64,000 nt of DNA, from assembly GCF_000427885.1 (NCBI RefSeq), contig NZ_KE386600.1:87434-151433 (forward strand), in the 5' to 3' direction. Numbering within the stretch: the stretch's first letter is position 1; every line of letters begins with the position of its first letter. Below are positions 51,152-59,792 of the stretch, piece after piece. The translations under genes were made by a program, and so were the position numbers. This stretch comes from Glycomyces tenuis DSM 44171 (GTDB taxonomy: Bacteria; Actinomycetota; Actinomycetes; Mycobacteriales; Micromonosporaceae). The notes under the pieces were generated by a model. It searched no databases, had not been told where the DNA came from, and saw only the letters and a program-made list of their open reading frames with translations.

Positions 51152-52089
51152 GCCCCTCCATGCGAAAGCGCGTCAACGCGGCCATAGAGGAGCTCTCCTA
51201 CCGTCCGAACGTAGCGGCGCGGGCCATGCGCGGCGCCACGTTCTCCATCGGCATCGAGCTGCCGCACCTGGGCTATCACTTCTTCACGAGGATCCTGCAG
51301 GGCGCGGCGGCCGCCCTCGAGGACACGCGGTACCAGCCGATCGTCGTCCCCACGGCCACCGAGACCGAACGCGACGGGCGCGCGCTCGACATGCTCGCCG
51401 ACCGGCAGGTCGACGGCATCGTGGCGGTCTCGCCGCTGGTGTCGCCGGACCGGCTCGAGCAGCTCGCCGCCCGGATGCCGGTGGTGATGCTCGGCCGCCA
51501 CGACCCGACCGCCGCCTATGACACTGTCACCGGCGACGACGTCGAGGGGACCCGGCTGGTCATGGAGCATCTGCTGGGCCTGGGTCACCGCCGCGTCGCG
51601 CATCTGGCGCAGGAGGGGCAGGCCGCGATGCCCGGCATCAGCTCGCCGCAGGAGGTGCGCCTGGAGCGGTATCTCGAACACATGCACCGCGCGGGACTCG
51701 CCGACCAGGCCCGCGTCGTCCGCTGCGAGGACACCGAGGACCTGCCGGAGCGTGTCGTCCAAGAGCTGCTCGCCCCGCCGCGGCCGACCGCAGTGCTCGT
51801 CGGCCGCCATGAGCTCGCCCTCAAGGTGCTCCAGGCGCTCAGCGAGCGCGGACTCTCCAGCGCCGAGGTGTCTGTGGCCGGCTACGACGACACCGACATC
51901 GCGGCTCATCCGGCGATCAGCCTCACCTGCGTCGACCAAGAAGGCGCGCGAATGGGGGAGCGGGCGATCGGCCTGCTTCTGGAGCGGATCGGCGGCCGGA
52001 CCGAAGCCGCGCACCTCACCGTCGAACCGACGCTGAAGGCGCGCGCTTCGACCCGGCCGCCCGAGGAGGGTCCTGCCGGGGCGGTCTAG
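51052..52089 (+). CDS. LacI-family transcriptional regulator
   Basis: A 345-residue protein from GTG 51052, which AGGAGG precedes by five bases. The HTH is [46 protein letters not shown] (~8-55), with the hinge helix and a periplasmic-binding-like sensor domain to the end ([18 protein letters not shown]). It probably recognises a sugar of the upstream operon or of the convergent cellulase system; the two cannot be separated from sequence. Its stop overlaps the 3' end of the convergent GH5 gene by four bases. Confidence 0.92.
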   Translation: [345 protein letters not shown]

Positions 52090-54137
52090 CCTGCGGAACC
52101 CGTAACGGTCCCACCGGATTCGACCACGTCGTATTCCACGGTCTCGCCGCTCCAGAAGTGGAAGGTGAGAGTCACCGCCCGATCCTCCTCGACCCCCTCG
52201 AAGAACCCAGGCGGCATGACGATCGTGCCGTCCTCGTACTCGGGCTGGAAGGCCTTCCCGTACTCCTGGTAGGCGGTCCAGGTCGTCGGCCCGGCGATCG
52301 AGCCGTCGTCGGCGTACAATGATTCCATTGTGGACACAATGGCACCGTTGAACTCCATCGGGATCGCGAAGGAGTCGGTCGTCCCGGTCGCGTCCGCGGC
52401 GCTCGGAGCATCGTAGGCGATGACACCGATCCGCCAGGGCATGCCGTCGGAGAAGTCGGCGTACAGGTCGGCCTGCTTGCCGTAGCCGTCGGCGCCGACG
52501 ATCCGTTCCAGCGTGGCGGCCTTGATGGTGAGCTGGTCGCCAGAGATGGTGTAGTCCACCCCCTCGACCAGAGGCGTATCGCCCTCTCGAAGGCCGTCGA
52601 ACTCGAGGCCGTGCAAGTTCAGCGTGAGTACGGCGTCGGTGACGGCACTGGACCGCTCGACGAACACCTGGTCCGAAGAGGCCGTACCGGACCGGGTGGT
52701 CCAGCTGGTCTGGAACATCTCGAACATCTCCGGGTGGTCCCAGTCGAACTCCCAGCGGTCGTAGTGCGGAACGACGTCCCACAGCATCACCACCAGATTC
52801 TTCTCCTTGGCGTACCAATAGGCGTATTCGAGGAACTTCAGCGTTTCGCCGTGCTGCACCTTGCCGGTCCCGTCGAAGCCGAGCAGGCTCCATTCGCCGA
52901 TGATCACCGGGATGCCGTTGGCGACGAAGGTGTCATGGGTGCGGTCGTAGGAGTCGATGATGTCCTGTCGGACTTCCTCGTTGAACGTGGTGTATCCGGC
53001 TATGTTCACTGAGAAGGGCCAGAAGCCGTAGTAGTGGACGGTGGCGGCCAGATTCGGGTCGTCGAGCGCTTCGATGGTCTCGCTCAGCGCGTCGAGGTGC
53101 GTCTGTCCGGAGTTGGTCCACAGCGTCGGCAGGACCAGCACCCGTTCGGCGTTCCCGCCGCCCGAGGCGCGCACGATCCGATGGAACTCCCGGTTGAGCT
53201 CGTCCAGCAGGCCGTGCGCGGTCGCGTCGTCGACGTCGTTGAACGTCGGTTCGTTGACGCTTTCGAACAGCACGTTCGACGGGTAGTCCTTGAACCGCTC
53301 GGCGATCGCCGTCCAGATGACCTCGTACCGGGTGAGCACCTCGTCGCGGTTGGTCTGCATGTCGGCCATCCACAGCCACGAGTCGTGGTGCACGTTGACC
53401 ATCACGTCGAGGTCGGCGTCGAGCGCGTAGTTCACGACCTCTTCGACCCGGTCGAGCCAGGCGGTCTCGATGGCGTAGTCGGGTGCGCCGCCTTGGTGGT
53501 TGTCCCAGGTGACCGGGATGCGGACGCTGTTGAAGCCGTCGTCGCGGATGCTCTGGAGGAACTCCGGGGTGATCCTGGGGAAGCCCCAGGCGGTCTCGTC
53601 CTCGCCGACCGAGTCGAGGTTGTTGCCGAGATTGAATCCCGGCTCCATGGCATTGACGATCTCCGTGGCCGTGGCGTCGCCGCCGGGCGGGGGAGAGGTG
53701 GTCGGTGCGCCATCGCCGTTGCAGACGACGCCGTTCAGGGTGAACTCCATGGGGGAGTCGTTGCTTCCCGACCAGGTTCCGACGAAGCCGAACGACGTCG
53801 AGTCGTTCGACGCGATTCGGGCGTTGTAGCCCAGGTCCGCGGCGGTGACCTGACCGTCCGCGGCGCTCACCTCGGCGTTCCAGGCCTGGGTGACCCGCTG
53901 CCCGGACGGGAACCGCCAGGACAGGTCCCAACCGTCGAGCGGCTCGCCGAGGTTGGCGACGGTCACGTTCGCGGTGAAGCCGCCGGGCCATTCGCTTTCG
54001 ACCTCGTAGTCGACATCGCACCCGGTGGCGGCCGATGCGGCCATCGGCGCGACGATGCCGAGTCCGGCCAGGGCGGCGACCACGGCACTCACGAGCAGCA
54101 CCGCCCGCCTTCGAGTGCGCAGCACTGTGCGTTGCAT
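52086..54137 (-). CDS. Secreted cellulase: CBM2-GH5-X2/Ig-CBM46-like
   Basis: A 683-residue protein with a Sec signal (to ~ASAAT, 37). CBM2 at ~38-142 has its Cys pair and Trp residues (YEVESEWPGGFTANVTV). A short Pro/Gly linker precedes the GH5 barrel (~155-495): GFNLGNNLDS, VRIPVTWDNH, VHHDSW, acid/base Glu in FESVNEPTF, HYYGFWPF and nucleophile Glu in IIGEWSLLG. An X2/Ig-like domain (~500-590) and a C-terminal module resembling CBM46 (~600-683) follow, as in subfamily GH5_4 endoglucanases. It hydrolyses beta-1,4-glucan or xyloglucan outside the cell. An operator shared with two other CBM2 genes lies 52-69 bp upstream. Confidence 0.92.
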   Translation of the reverse strand: MQRTVLRTRRRAVLLVSAVVAALAGLGIVAPMAASAATGCDVDYEVESEWPGGFTANVTVANLGEPLDGWDLSWRFPSGQRVTQAWNAEVSAADGQVTAADLGYNARIASNDSTSFGFVGTWSGSNDSPMEFTLNGVVCNGDGAPTTSPPPGGDATATEIVNAMEPGFNLGNNLDSVGEDETAWGFPRITPEFLQSIRDDGFNSVRIPVTWDNHQGGAPDYAIETAWLDRVEEVVNYALDADLDVMVNVHHDSWLWMADMQTNRDEVLTRYEVIWTAIAERFKDYPSNVLFESVNEPTFNDVDDATAHGLLDELNREFHRIVRASGGGNAERVLVLPTLWTNSGQTHLDALSETIEALDDPNLAATVHYYGFWPFSVNIAGYTTFNEEVRQDIIDSYDRTHDTFVANGIPVIIGEWSLLGFDGTGKVQHGETLKFLEYAYWYAKEKNLVVMLWDVVPHYDRWEFDWDHPEMFEMFQTSWTTRSGTASSDQVFVERSSAVTDAVLTLNLHGLEFDGLREGDTPLVEGVDYTISGDQLTIKAATLERIVGADGYGKQADLYADFSDGMPWRIGVIAYDAPSAADATGTTDSFAIPMEFNGAIVSTMESLYADDGSIAGPTTWTAYQEYGKAFQPEYEDGTIVMPPGFFEGVEEDRAVTLTFHFWSGETVEYDVVESGGTVTGSAG

Positions 54138-54188
54138 GGCTCTCCTTCGAAGTGGAGGTGAGGGGGCGGGTATGCGCCCGACCCTTTA

Positions 54189-54206
54189 AATCGATAATCA
54201 TCGATT
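54189..54206. promoter_or_regulatory. Operator AATCGAT-AATC-ATCGATT upstream of the GH5 cellulase
   Basis: Perfect 7-bp inverted repeat with a 4-nt spacer. The core ATCGATAATCATCGAT differs from the sugar dehydrogenase operator (17173-17190) at a single spacer base. Confidence 0.75.
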
Positions 54207-54454
54207 AATAGCTTAGATTTGGAGATACGGTCTGTCAAACGTTCTACAAAATGCTTCGCCAGAGCGCATTGGCCGAGACGCCTCAGGCAATTCGTGAGTG
54301 AGCGGCTGCGTCGGTCATCCCGTCAGCCCCCTTGCGCCAGTGCGGGTACAGCCCTGCCCCGCCGCGCGGCGGCGGTTGACAGCGCCCTGTCCGGGGAGGC
54401 TGACCGTGGTGACGAGATATCCCATCCGATCGCTCATCACCTTGGAGTCACTCC

Positions 54455-54901
54455 ATGCCTCTCGCCGTCTACCTGCTCGCCATGGCCGTGTTCGCCATGG
54501 GCACCTCGGAATGCATGCTCGCCGGCCTGCTGCCGGACCTCGCCGCCGCTCTCGATGTCGCACTCGGGACCGCTGGGCTGCTGACCTCGGCCTTCGCGGT
54601 CGGCATGGTCGTCGGCGCCCCGCTGATGGCCGCCCTCGCCCGCACCTGGCCGCGGCGTTCGAGCCTGCTCGCCTTCGTGGCCCTGTTCGCGGCCGTGCAT
54701 GTCCTCGGAGCGGTCACCGACGACTTCGCCCTCCTGTTGGCGACCCGTATGGTCGCGGCGGTGTCGAACGCGGGGTTCCTGGCCGTCGCCCTCACCGCCG
54801 CCGCGGGGCTGGCCGGACCGACCGCGAAGGCCGAGCCCTGGCGGTCCCGCTGTCGGGCACGACCGCCGCCACCGTCGCCGAACGGCCCGGCGGCGAACTG
54901 A
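54455..54901 (+). pseudogene. Truncated, frameshifted MFS transporter (Cmx/CmlA-like)
   Basis: From ATG 54455 the sequence MPLAVYLLAMAVFAMGTSECMLAGLLPDLAAAL is the start of a DHA1-type drug/sugar efflux protein. Four helices are readable to about residue 125 (VALTAAAGLAGPTAKA). The frame then shifts: GRALAVPLSGTTAATVAERPGG, the expected continuation, is in another frame at ~54830-54895. Nothing resembling helices 6-12 follows, only the terminator hairpin. About two thirds of the ~400-residue protein is lost. Confidence 0.75.
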
Positions 54902-54929
54902 CCTGCGAGGTCACCGCCGGCTCGACCAC

Positions 54930-54958
54930 GGGGCCGGGGCGCGAAGCGCCCCGGCCCC
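54930..54958. terminator. 13-bp GC hairpin at 3' end of the esterase gene
   Basis: Perfect stem GGGGCCGGGGCGC with its complement and a GAA loop, 10 bp past the minus-strand esterase stop. Confidence 0.75.
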
Positions 54959-54968
54959 GTGGTGTGCC

Positions 54969-56231
54969 TCAGTCGGCGGTGCAGGTCACCGTCGGCGTTG
55001 CGGCGGGACCGGTGCTGATGAATCCCCAGGCGGCGATGGTCTGTCCGGCTTGGACGGTTCCGTTCCAGCCGTGGTCGGCGGCGGTGACGGTCGATCCTGA
55101 TGTGGAGACGTCGGCGTTCCAGTGGCTGCCGATGCTCTGGCCGCCCGGCCAGGTCCAGGTGAGCGTCCAACCGTTGACGGCGTTGCTTCCGGCGGTGATG
55201 AGGAGGTCGCCTTGCCAGCCGGAGCCCCAGTCGTTGACGATGTCGATCTCGGCCGTGCAGCCGGACCCGGTCGGGGGCGGGCTGGTGGTCCCGTCCGGGG
55301 GAGTGGTCTCGTCGGGCGGGTCGGACTCGAACTGCTCGAAGAACGCCCAGGTCTCGCCCGGGAGCCACGAGTCGGCGCCGTCGCCCGCGGCCCCGTCCCG
55401 CGGGGCCTGGATGTGGCCCTCGTCGAACGAGGCCCATACGACCGGATGGTCCGCCGAGCATCCCGCGAACGCGGTCGTGATGTGCGTCCGGCTGCCCTGC
55501 GAAGGCTCGGGCGTGTTCTGCGGAGCGCAGCCGTTGTTGGCGACGAACCTGTCGCGCTGGGAGATGCCGTCGGTGAAGTTGTCGGTGGTGCCGTGCGCCG
55601 CGAAGACCGCGACGGGATCGGTGCCGCCGCTGCATCCGCTGACGAACCCGGGCGAGCCGTAGGGCGCGATGGCGCGGAACACGTCGGGGCGGGAGCAGGC
55701 GAGCGAGTAGCTCATGGCTCCGCCGTAGCTGAAGCCCAAGGAGAACAGCTGGGTCGTGTCGACGCACAGGTCGCCCTCGATGAGCGCGATCATGTCGTCG
55801 ACGAACGCGATGTCCTCGCCGCCGCTGTTGGCCCAGGCGTTGTCCAGGCCCTGCGGGGCGACGAAAATGGTGGAGTCGCCGGCGAGCCGCTTGAGCCCGT
55901 AGTAGGCGTAGGCGCCGGCCTCCACCGCTTGTCCGGTCGCGACGTCCTGAGCGGTGCCGCCCCACCAGTGGAAGCCGAAGACGAGTCGGTAGGGGTGGTC
56001 GCGGTCGTAGCCGGAGGGTATGTCGAGGATGAAGCTGCGACTCTTGCCGCCGCTCTGGATGGTGTGGGTGCCGCTGGTCAGGGCGGGGTCCTGACCGCAC
56101 CCCGCAGTCGCCGACGCTTGCGCGGGGGAGCTCGGCGGGGTGGCGGTGGCGGTCAGTGTGCCTGCGGCGAAGACCGCCGCCAGGGCCGCCGCGACCAGCG
56201 CGAGCTGCGCGCCTGTTCGCAAGGGCTTCAT
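54969..56231 (-). CDS. Secreted CE1-type (PHB-depolymerase/feruloyl-esterase-like) esterase with C-terminal CBM2
   Basis: A 420-residue protein with a Sec signal (to ~TATATPPSS). The esterase domain (~45-300) has FILDIPSGYDRDHPYRLVFGFHWWGG (oxyanion side), GFSYGGAMSY (catalytic Ser), GTTDNFTDG (Asp region) and SFDEGHIQAP (His). Several Cys pairs suggest disulfides. A Pro/Thr linker leads to a CBM2 (~320-420) with CTAEIDIVNDWGSGWQGDLLI and Trp landmarks. Likely acetyl-xylan or feruloyl esterase acting on plant cell wall bound through the CBM2. It has a degenerate copy of the shared CBM2-gene operator ~100 bp upstream. Confidence 0.9.
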   Translation of the reverse strand: MKPLRTGAQLALVAAALAAVFAAGTLTATATPPSSPAQASATAGCGQDPALTSGTHTIQSGGKSRSFILDIPSGYDRDHPYRLVFGFHWWGGTAQDVATGQAVEAGAYAYYGLKRLAGDSTIFVAPQGLDNAWANSGGEDIAFVDDMIALIEGDLCVDTTQLFSLGFSYGGAMSYSLACSRPDVFRAIAPYGSPGFVSGCSGGTDPVAVFAAHGTTDNFTDGISQRDRFVANNGCAPQNTPEPSQGSRTHITTAFAGCSADHPVVWASFDEGHIQAPRDGAAGDGADSWLPGETWAFFEQFESDPPDETTPPDGTTSPPPTGSGCTAEIDIVNDWGSGWQGDLLITAGSNAVNGWTLTWTWPGGQSIGSHWNADVSTSGSTVTAADHGWNGTVQAGQTIAAWGFISTGPAATPTVTCTAD

Positions 56232-56329
56232 GATGAGTTGCCTTTCGTATGGTGTGCGGGATGGGTGAAGGTCGCGTCCCTGCGACTGAAATTTTCGTGA
56301 GAGGCCCCGAAAGTTAAAGTAGCCTAGTT

Positions 56330-56345
56330 ATCGATAAATGTCTAT
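56330..56345. promoter_or_regulatory. Degenerate copy of the shared CBM2-gene operator
   Basis: ATCGAT-AAAT-GTCTAT keeps the left half exactly and four of six bases in the right half of the ATCGAT-N4-ATCGAT motif. It lies about 100 bp before the esterase start, and the left half alone sits in a perfect TTATCGATAA palindrome. Confidence 0.5.
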
Positions 56346-56776
56346 ATGTTCTTGCTCTGTGCTGTCTGGAGGCTCGGCTCCGCGTCTGTTCCAAGTCGAC
56401 GAAGGCGCGCTCGCGGGGTCTGATCGAGCGGTGCGGGAACAGGTGCGGAACGTCCGGGGCCGAATCGGATTCGGTCCATATGGGAGTGGTGCGATGCCGC
56501 TGATCTTGAAGTCGCCCCGCTGAGGCCCGCGCGTAGTCCTCCTCTGTCCGCACCCGGACCCGATCGCGCCGAGCCGCAACGAGATCGGGCGCCTCATGGG
56601 CGGTGCGGCAGCGCCCCGGCTCGAATGGGGCCACCGGATGCGCTGGTCGGCTCGGCGCCGACGGCATCGAGCCGCTGCCGAACGTCTCCATTGCCGGCGC
56701 TCGCGGCATGTCCGGGCCGCGGGCCGGCGCGAAGATCTCGGCGCGCTCCCTCTGGCGTGTTGACGAGAGCATCATT

Positions 56777-56792
56777 CGCTACTAATGTAGCG
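56777..56792. promoter_or_regulatory. TetR-type operator CGCTAC-TAAT-GTAGCG
   Basis: Perfect 6-bp inverted repeat with a 4-nt spacer, 28 bp before the monooxygenase ATG. It is the likely site of the TetR regulator encoded in the same operon. Confidence 0.7.
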
Positions 56793-56820
56793 ATATAAAC
56801 GTAGTGAACAAGGAGGACTC

Positions 56821-58263
56821 ATGACCGACGTCGCCATCGTGGGAGCCGGTCCCACCGGGCTCGCGACCGCATGCGAACTGGCCCTCGCGGGCGTGTCCTG
56901 CACCATCGTCGAACGACGCGCCGCCGAACCCAACATCACCCGGGCATTCGGTCTGCACGCCCGGGCACTGGAACTCCTCGACGCCCGCGGCATGGCCGAC
57001 GAACTCGTTGAACAAGGCAACCCGCTGCGGACCGTCCACCCCGCCTACGCCTCGACCGTCGACTTCGGTCGACTCGACACCCGCTACCCGATGCTGCTCG
57101 TCGTCCCCCAGAGCGGGACCGAGCAACTGCTGTCCCGGCGTGCGAACGAACTCGGCGTACAGATCCGCCGGGGCGCGGCCGTCACCGACCTGACCCAGGA
57201 CGCGTCGTCAGTGCGGTTGCACCTCGACGACGGCACCGAACTGGTCACCCAGTACGTGGTCGGCGCCGACGGCGCCCACAGCACCGTCCGGGACCTGATC
57301 GACGTCGGGTTCGTCGGCGAGAGCTACGACATGCCGATGCTGCTCGCCGACGTGCGCCTGCCCTCGGGAGCCGACTCGCCTATCTCGCAGGTCGGGACGG
57401 AGGGCGCGGTCGTGGTCCTCCCGTTCGGCGACGGCTGGTTCCGGGTCGGCGCGTGGCTGCTGCGCCCCGAGGAGACCGGGACCGACTTCGCGCAGATCCG
57501 CCGCGCCTTCCATCTGATCGCAGGGACCGACTACGACATGAGCGAACCCCGCTGGTGCTCCCGATTCCTCGCCCAACGCAGACAGGCCCGCGCCTACCGC
57601 TCCGGCCGAGTGTTCCTCGCCGGCGACGCCGCGCACGTCAACTCGCCGATCGGCGGGCAGGGCATGAACACCGGCATCCAAGACGCCTTCAACCTCGGCT
57701 GGAAACTCGCCGCCGACGTCAACGGCTGGGCCCGAGCCGGGCTGCTGGACACCTACCACGCCGAACGCCACCCCGTCGGCGCCGCGGTGCTCGCCATGAC
57801 CGACCACCTCACCCGACTCGCGCTCACCGGCTCCAAACTCCGCCTGGCCCTCAACCGCCGGATCATGGCCGCGATGCTCCACACGGCCCCGGGGCGCAAG
57901 CGCGTCATCGGGACGCTCTCGGGGCTCGAATTCAGCTACCCTCCAGACGATCCCGGCGCGCACCGGCTCATCGGCCGCCGCGCCACCGACCGGCGGACCG
58001 ATCGCGGCCGCCTCTACGAAGTGCTGCGCAGCGGACGATTCGTGCTCCTCACCGACGCGGCCGACCCCGCCGAGGCCTGGAGGGAGCGCGTCGAGACCGC
58101 CCGGCCGCAAGACGGCCTCGGCCCGGAAGCGGTGCTCGTCCGCCCCGACGGATACATCGCCTGGGCGGGGAGCAACGCGGGCGTTCAGGGGGCTCTGATC
58201 CAATGGTGCGGCCAGGCGACACCAACCGACACGGGAAGGCGATCCGATCATGCCCCCGCCTAA
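56821..58263 (+). CDS. FAD-dependent monooxygenase (rifampicin-monooxygenase/PHBH-like)
   Basis: A 480-residue protein. FAD motifs MTDVAIVGAGPTGLATACELALAG at the N-terminus, VVGADGAHSTVRDL (DG motif) and GRVFLAGDAAHVNSPIGGQGMN are all intact, with a C-terminal thioredoxin-like domain ending PDGYIAWAG. The class includes antibiotic-inactivating and polyketide-tailoring hydroxylases. AAGGAGG precedes ATG 56821. It overlaps the TetR gene by 14 bases, a regulator-enzyme pair typical of inducible detoxification. Confidence 0.9.
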   Translation: MTDVAIVGAGPTGLATACELALAGVSCTIVERRAAEPNITRAFGLHARALELLDARGMADELVEQGNPLRTVHPAYASTVDFGRLDTRYPMLLVVPQSGTEQLLSRRANELGVQIRRGAAVTDLTQDASSVRLHLDDGTELVTQYVVGADGAHSTVRDLIDVGFVGESYDMPMLLADVRLPSGADSPISQVGTEGAVVVLPFGDGWFRVGAWLLRPEETGTDFAQIRRAFHLIAGTDYDMSEPRWCSRFLAQRRQARAYRSGRVFLAGDAAHVNSPIGGQGMNTGIQDAFNLGWKLAADVNGWARAGLLDTYHAERHPVGAAVLAMTDHLTRLALTGSKLRLALNRRIMAAMLHTAPGRKRVIGTLSGLEFSYPPDDPGAHRLIGRRATDRRTDRGRLYEVLRSGRFVLLTDAADPAEAWRERVETARPQDGLGPEAVLVRPDGYIAWAGSNAGVQGALIQWCGQATPTDTGRRSDHAPA

Positions 58264-58846
58264 CGCGCAGCGGCGCGGCCACCTCGCCGACGCCGCCATC
58301 ACCGTCCTCGCCGAGCGAGGCTCCCACGGACTCACGCATCGGGCCGTCGACGCAACCGCGGCCGTGCCGAACGGGACCACCTCCCGGTACTTCCGGACCC
58401 GTGAAGCCCTCGTGAGCGGAGTCGTCGAACGGATCACCGCTCGCATCAACGACCGCGTACAGGCATTCAACGTCCGCCCCCTCGACCCCGATCACCTCGA
58501 AGCCGCCCTGGTCGCCATCCTGACCTTGATGGTCAGCGAGGACGCCCGCGATGCCCTCGCCCTCTTCGAGCTCCACCTGGAAGGCACTCGCAACCCGCGG
58601 CTGCGCGAGACCTTGACCGCCTCGCTCAACGACCGGCGAGACCTCCTGCTGCGCCAATGCCGGGCCGCGGGGCTGGGCCTAGACGAAGCGGACGCCATGC
58701 AGTTGGAGATGAGCGTCCTGGGCATCGTGTTCACCACGCTCACCACCGGCACGGAGGACAAGGACCCGAAGGCGGCAGTGCGAACCGCGGTCCGGGCCCT
58801 GCTGAGCCGGCGGCTGCACCAGAAGTCCGCGGTGCCTGCCGAGTGA
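58250..58846 (+). CDS. TetR-family regulator coupled to the monooxygenase
   Basis: A 198-residue protein. The HTH (~10-55) reads HLADAAITVLAERGSHGLTHRAVDATAAVPNGTTSRYFRTREAL, followed by a helical ligand domain of normal length. It starts inside the 3' end of the monooxygenase gene and probably binds the palindrome at 56777-56792, repressing its own operon. The inducer is likely the monooxygenase substrate. Confidence 0.9.
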   Translation: MPPPNAQRRGHLADAAITVLAERGSHGLTHRAVDATAAVPNGTTSRYFRTREALVSGVVERITARINDRVQAFNVRPLDPDHLEAALVAILTLMVSEDARDALALFELHLEGTRNPRLRETLTASLNDRRDLLLRQCRAAGLGLDEADAMQLEMSVLGIVFTTLTTGTEDKDPKAAVRTAVRALLSRRLHQKSAVPAE

Positions 58847-59092
58847 CTGTTCGACGGTGATCGCAGTACCTCGGTTGAAGCCTCACATCGACAGGCGCCC
58901 TTCGGTGCGCCGCCGGGGACAAGAGCCGACTATTGCGGGCCGTCACGGGATCCGGCCCGGGCTCGATGGCGCGCATACACCGCTTCGGAGGTCCGCGCCT
59001 TTCCGCGGGCTGGGCGGCACAGCCCTGTAGCGGACACGGGAGTGCCGAAAATCGCTTGCCGCCGTTCGCGGGGCGTGACAGACTTCGCGACC

Positions 59093-59632
59093 ATGACGCC
59101 TGCATCACCGACACTGCGCAGCGAGCGGCTCGTCTTGGAGCGGTATGTCCACGCCGACGAGGAGGACTTCGTCGGCCTGTTCATGGACGAGCGCGTCTCG
59201 CGCTACATGGGCGACGGGCCCGAACCCGAGGAGCAGGTGCGGGCCCTGTTCTGGCGGGTCTTCACGAACGTCTACGACAAGGGCGCGTTCGACGTGTGGG
59301 CCGTCCGCGAGCAGGGGGCCCACATCGGCCACGCCGAGATCAAGCCGACCGAGGTCTCCGGCGGCCACGAGCTGATCTACGCGCTCGCGCACCGAGCATG
59401 GGGCCGCGGGCTCGGCACCGAGCTGGCGAAGACGATCACCGGCTACGGGTTCGATGTGCTCGGGCTCGAGGAGGTCCATGCCACGGTCGCGTCCGAGAAC
59501 TCCGCGTCGCTCGCCGTCATGGCGAGAATCGGCTTCAAGCACATGCGCGACAACGACAACGAAGACGGCTCGGTCACCCGCGTCCTGACGCTCGCGAAGA
59601 CCGACGCCCACTGGTACCAGCCCGCCGCGTAG
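59093..59632 (+). CDS. GNAT-family N-acetyltransferase (RimJ/RimL-like)
   Basis: A 179-residue protein from ATG 59093 (MTPASPTLRSERLVLERY). The Acetyltransf_3 pattern is clear: LRSERLVLERYVHADEEDFVGLF, IGHAEIKPTEVSGGHELIYALAHRAWGRGLGTELAK (acetyl-CoA loop with the R-G-x-G-T motif) and ENSASLAVMARIGF. It transfers acetyl from CoA to an N-terminal or small-molecule amine; the substrate is unknown. Stand-alone gene. Confidence 0.9.
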   Translation: MTPASPTLRSERLVLERYVHADEEDFVGLFMDERVSRYMGDGPEPEEQVRALFWRVFTNVYDKGAFDVWAVREQGAHIGHAEIKPTEVSGGHELIYALAHRAWGRGLGTELAKTITGYGFDVLGLEEVHATVASENSASLAVMARIGFKHMRDNDNEDGSVTRVLTLAKTDAHWYQPAA

Positions 59633-59792
59633 CGGGCTTCGGCGGCCGATGTCCCGGTCGACGCTCGCGACGCGGCCGTGATGGTGCGGGGGCGTTGGCG
59701 TTCCGCGACGAACGGTCGTGCGGGGGTGCTCGGAAGCGGCCGCGGGCTTGGCACGCTCGGAGCGCGCCTGCGAATCGGCGGTCGGGCGAGGG

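Larger units (their letters stand above)
56232..56820. other. 589-bp intergenic region between divergent genes
   Basis: Carries the AT-rich promoter region and degenerate ATCGAT-type site of the esterase gene on the left and the monooxygenase operator (56777-56792) on the right. The 400 bp between them show no gene, repeat or known RNA. Confidence 0.5.
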
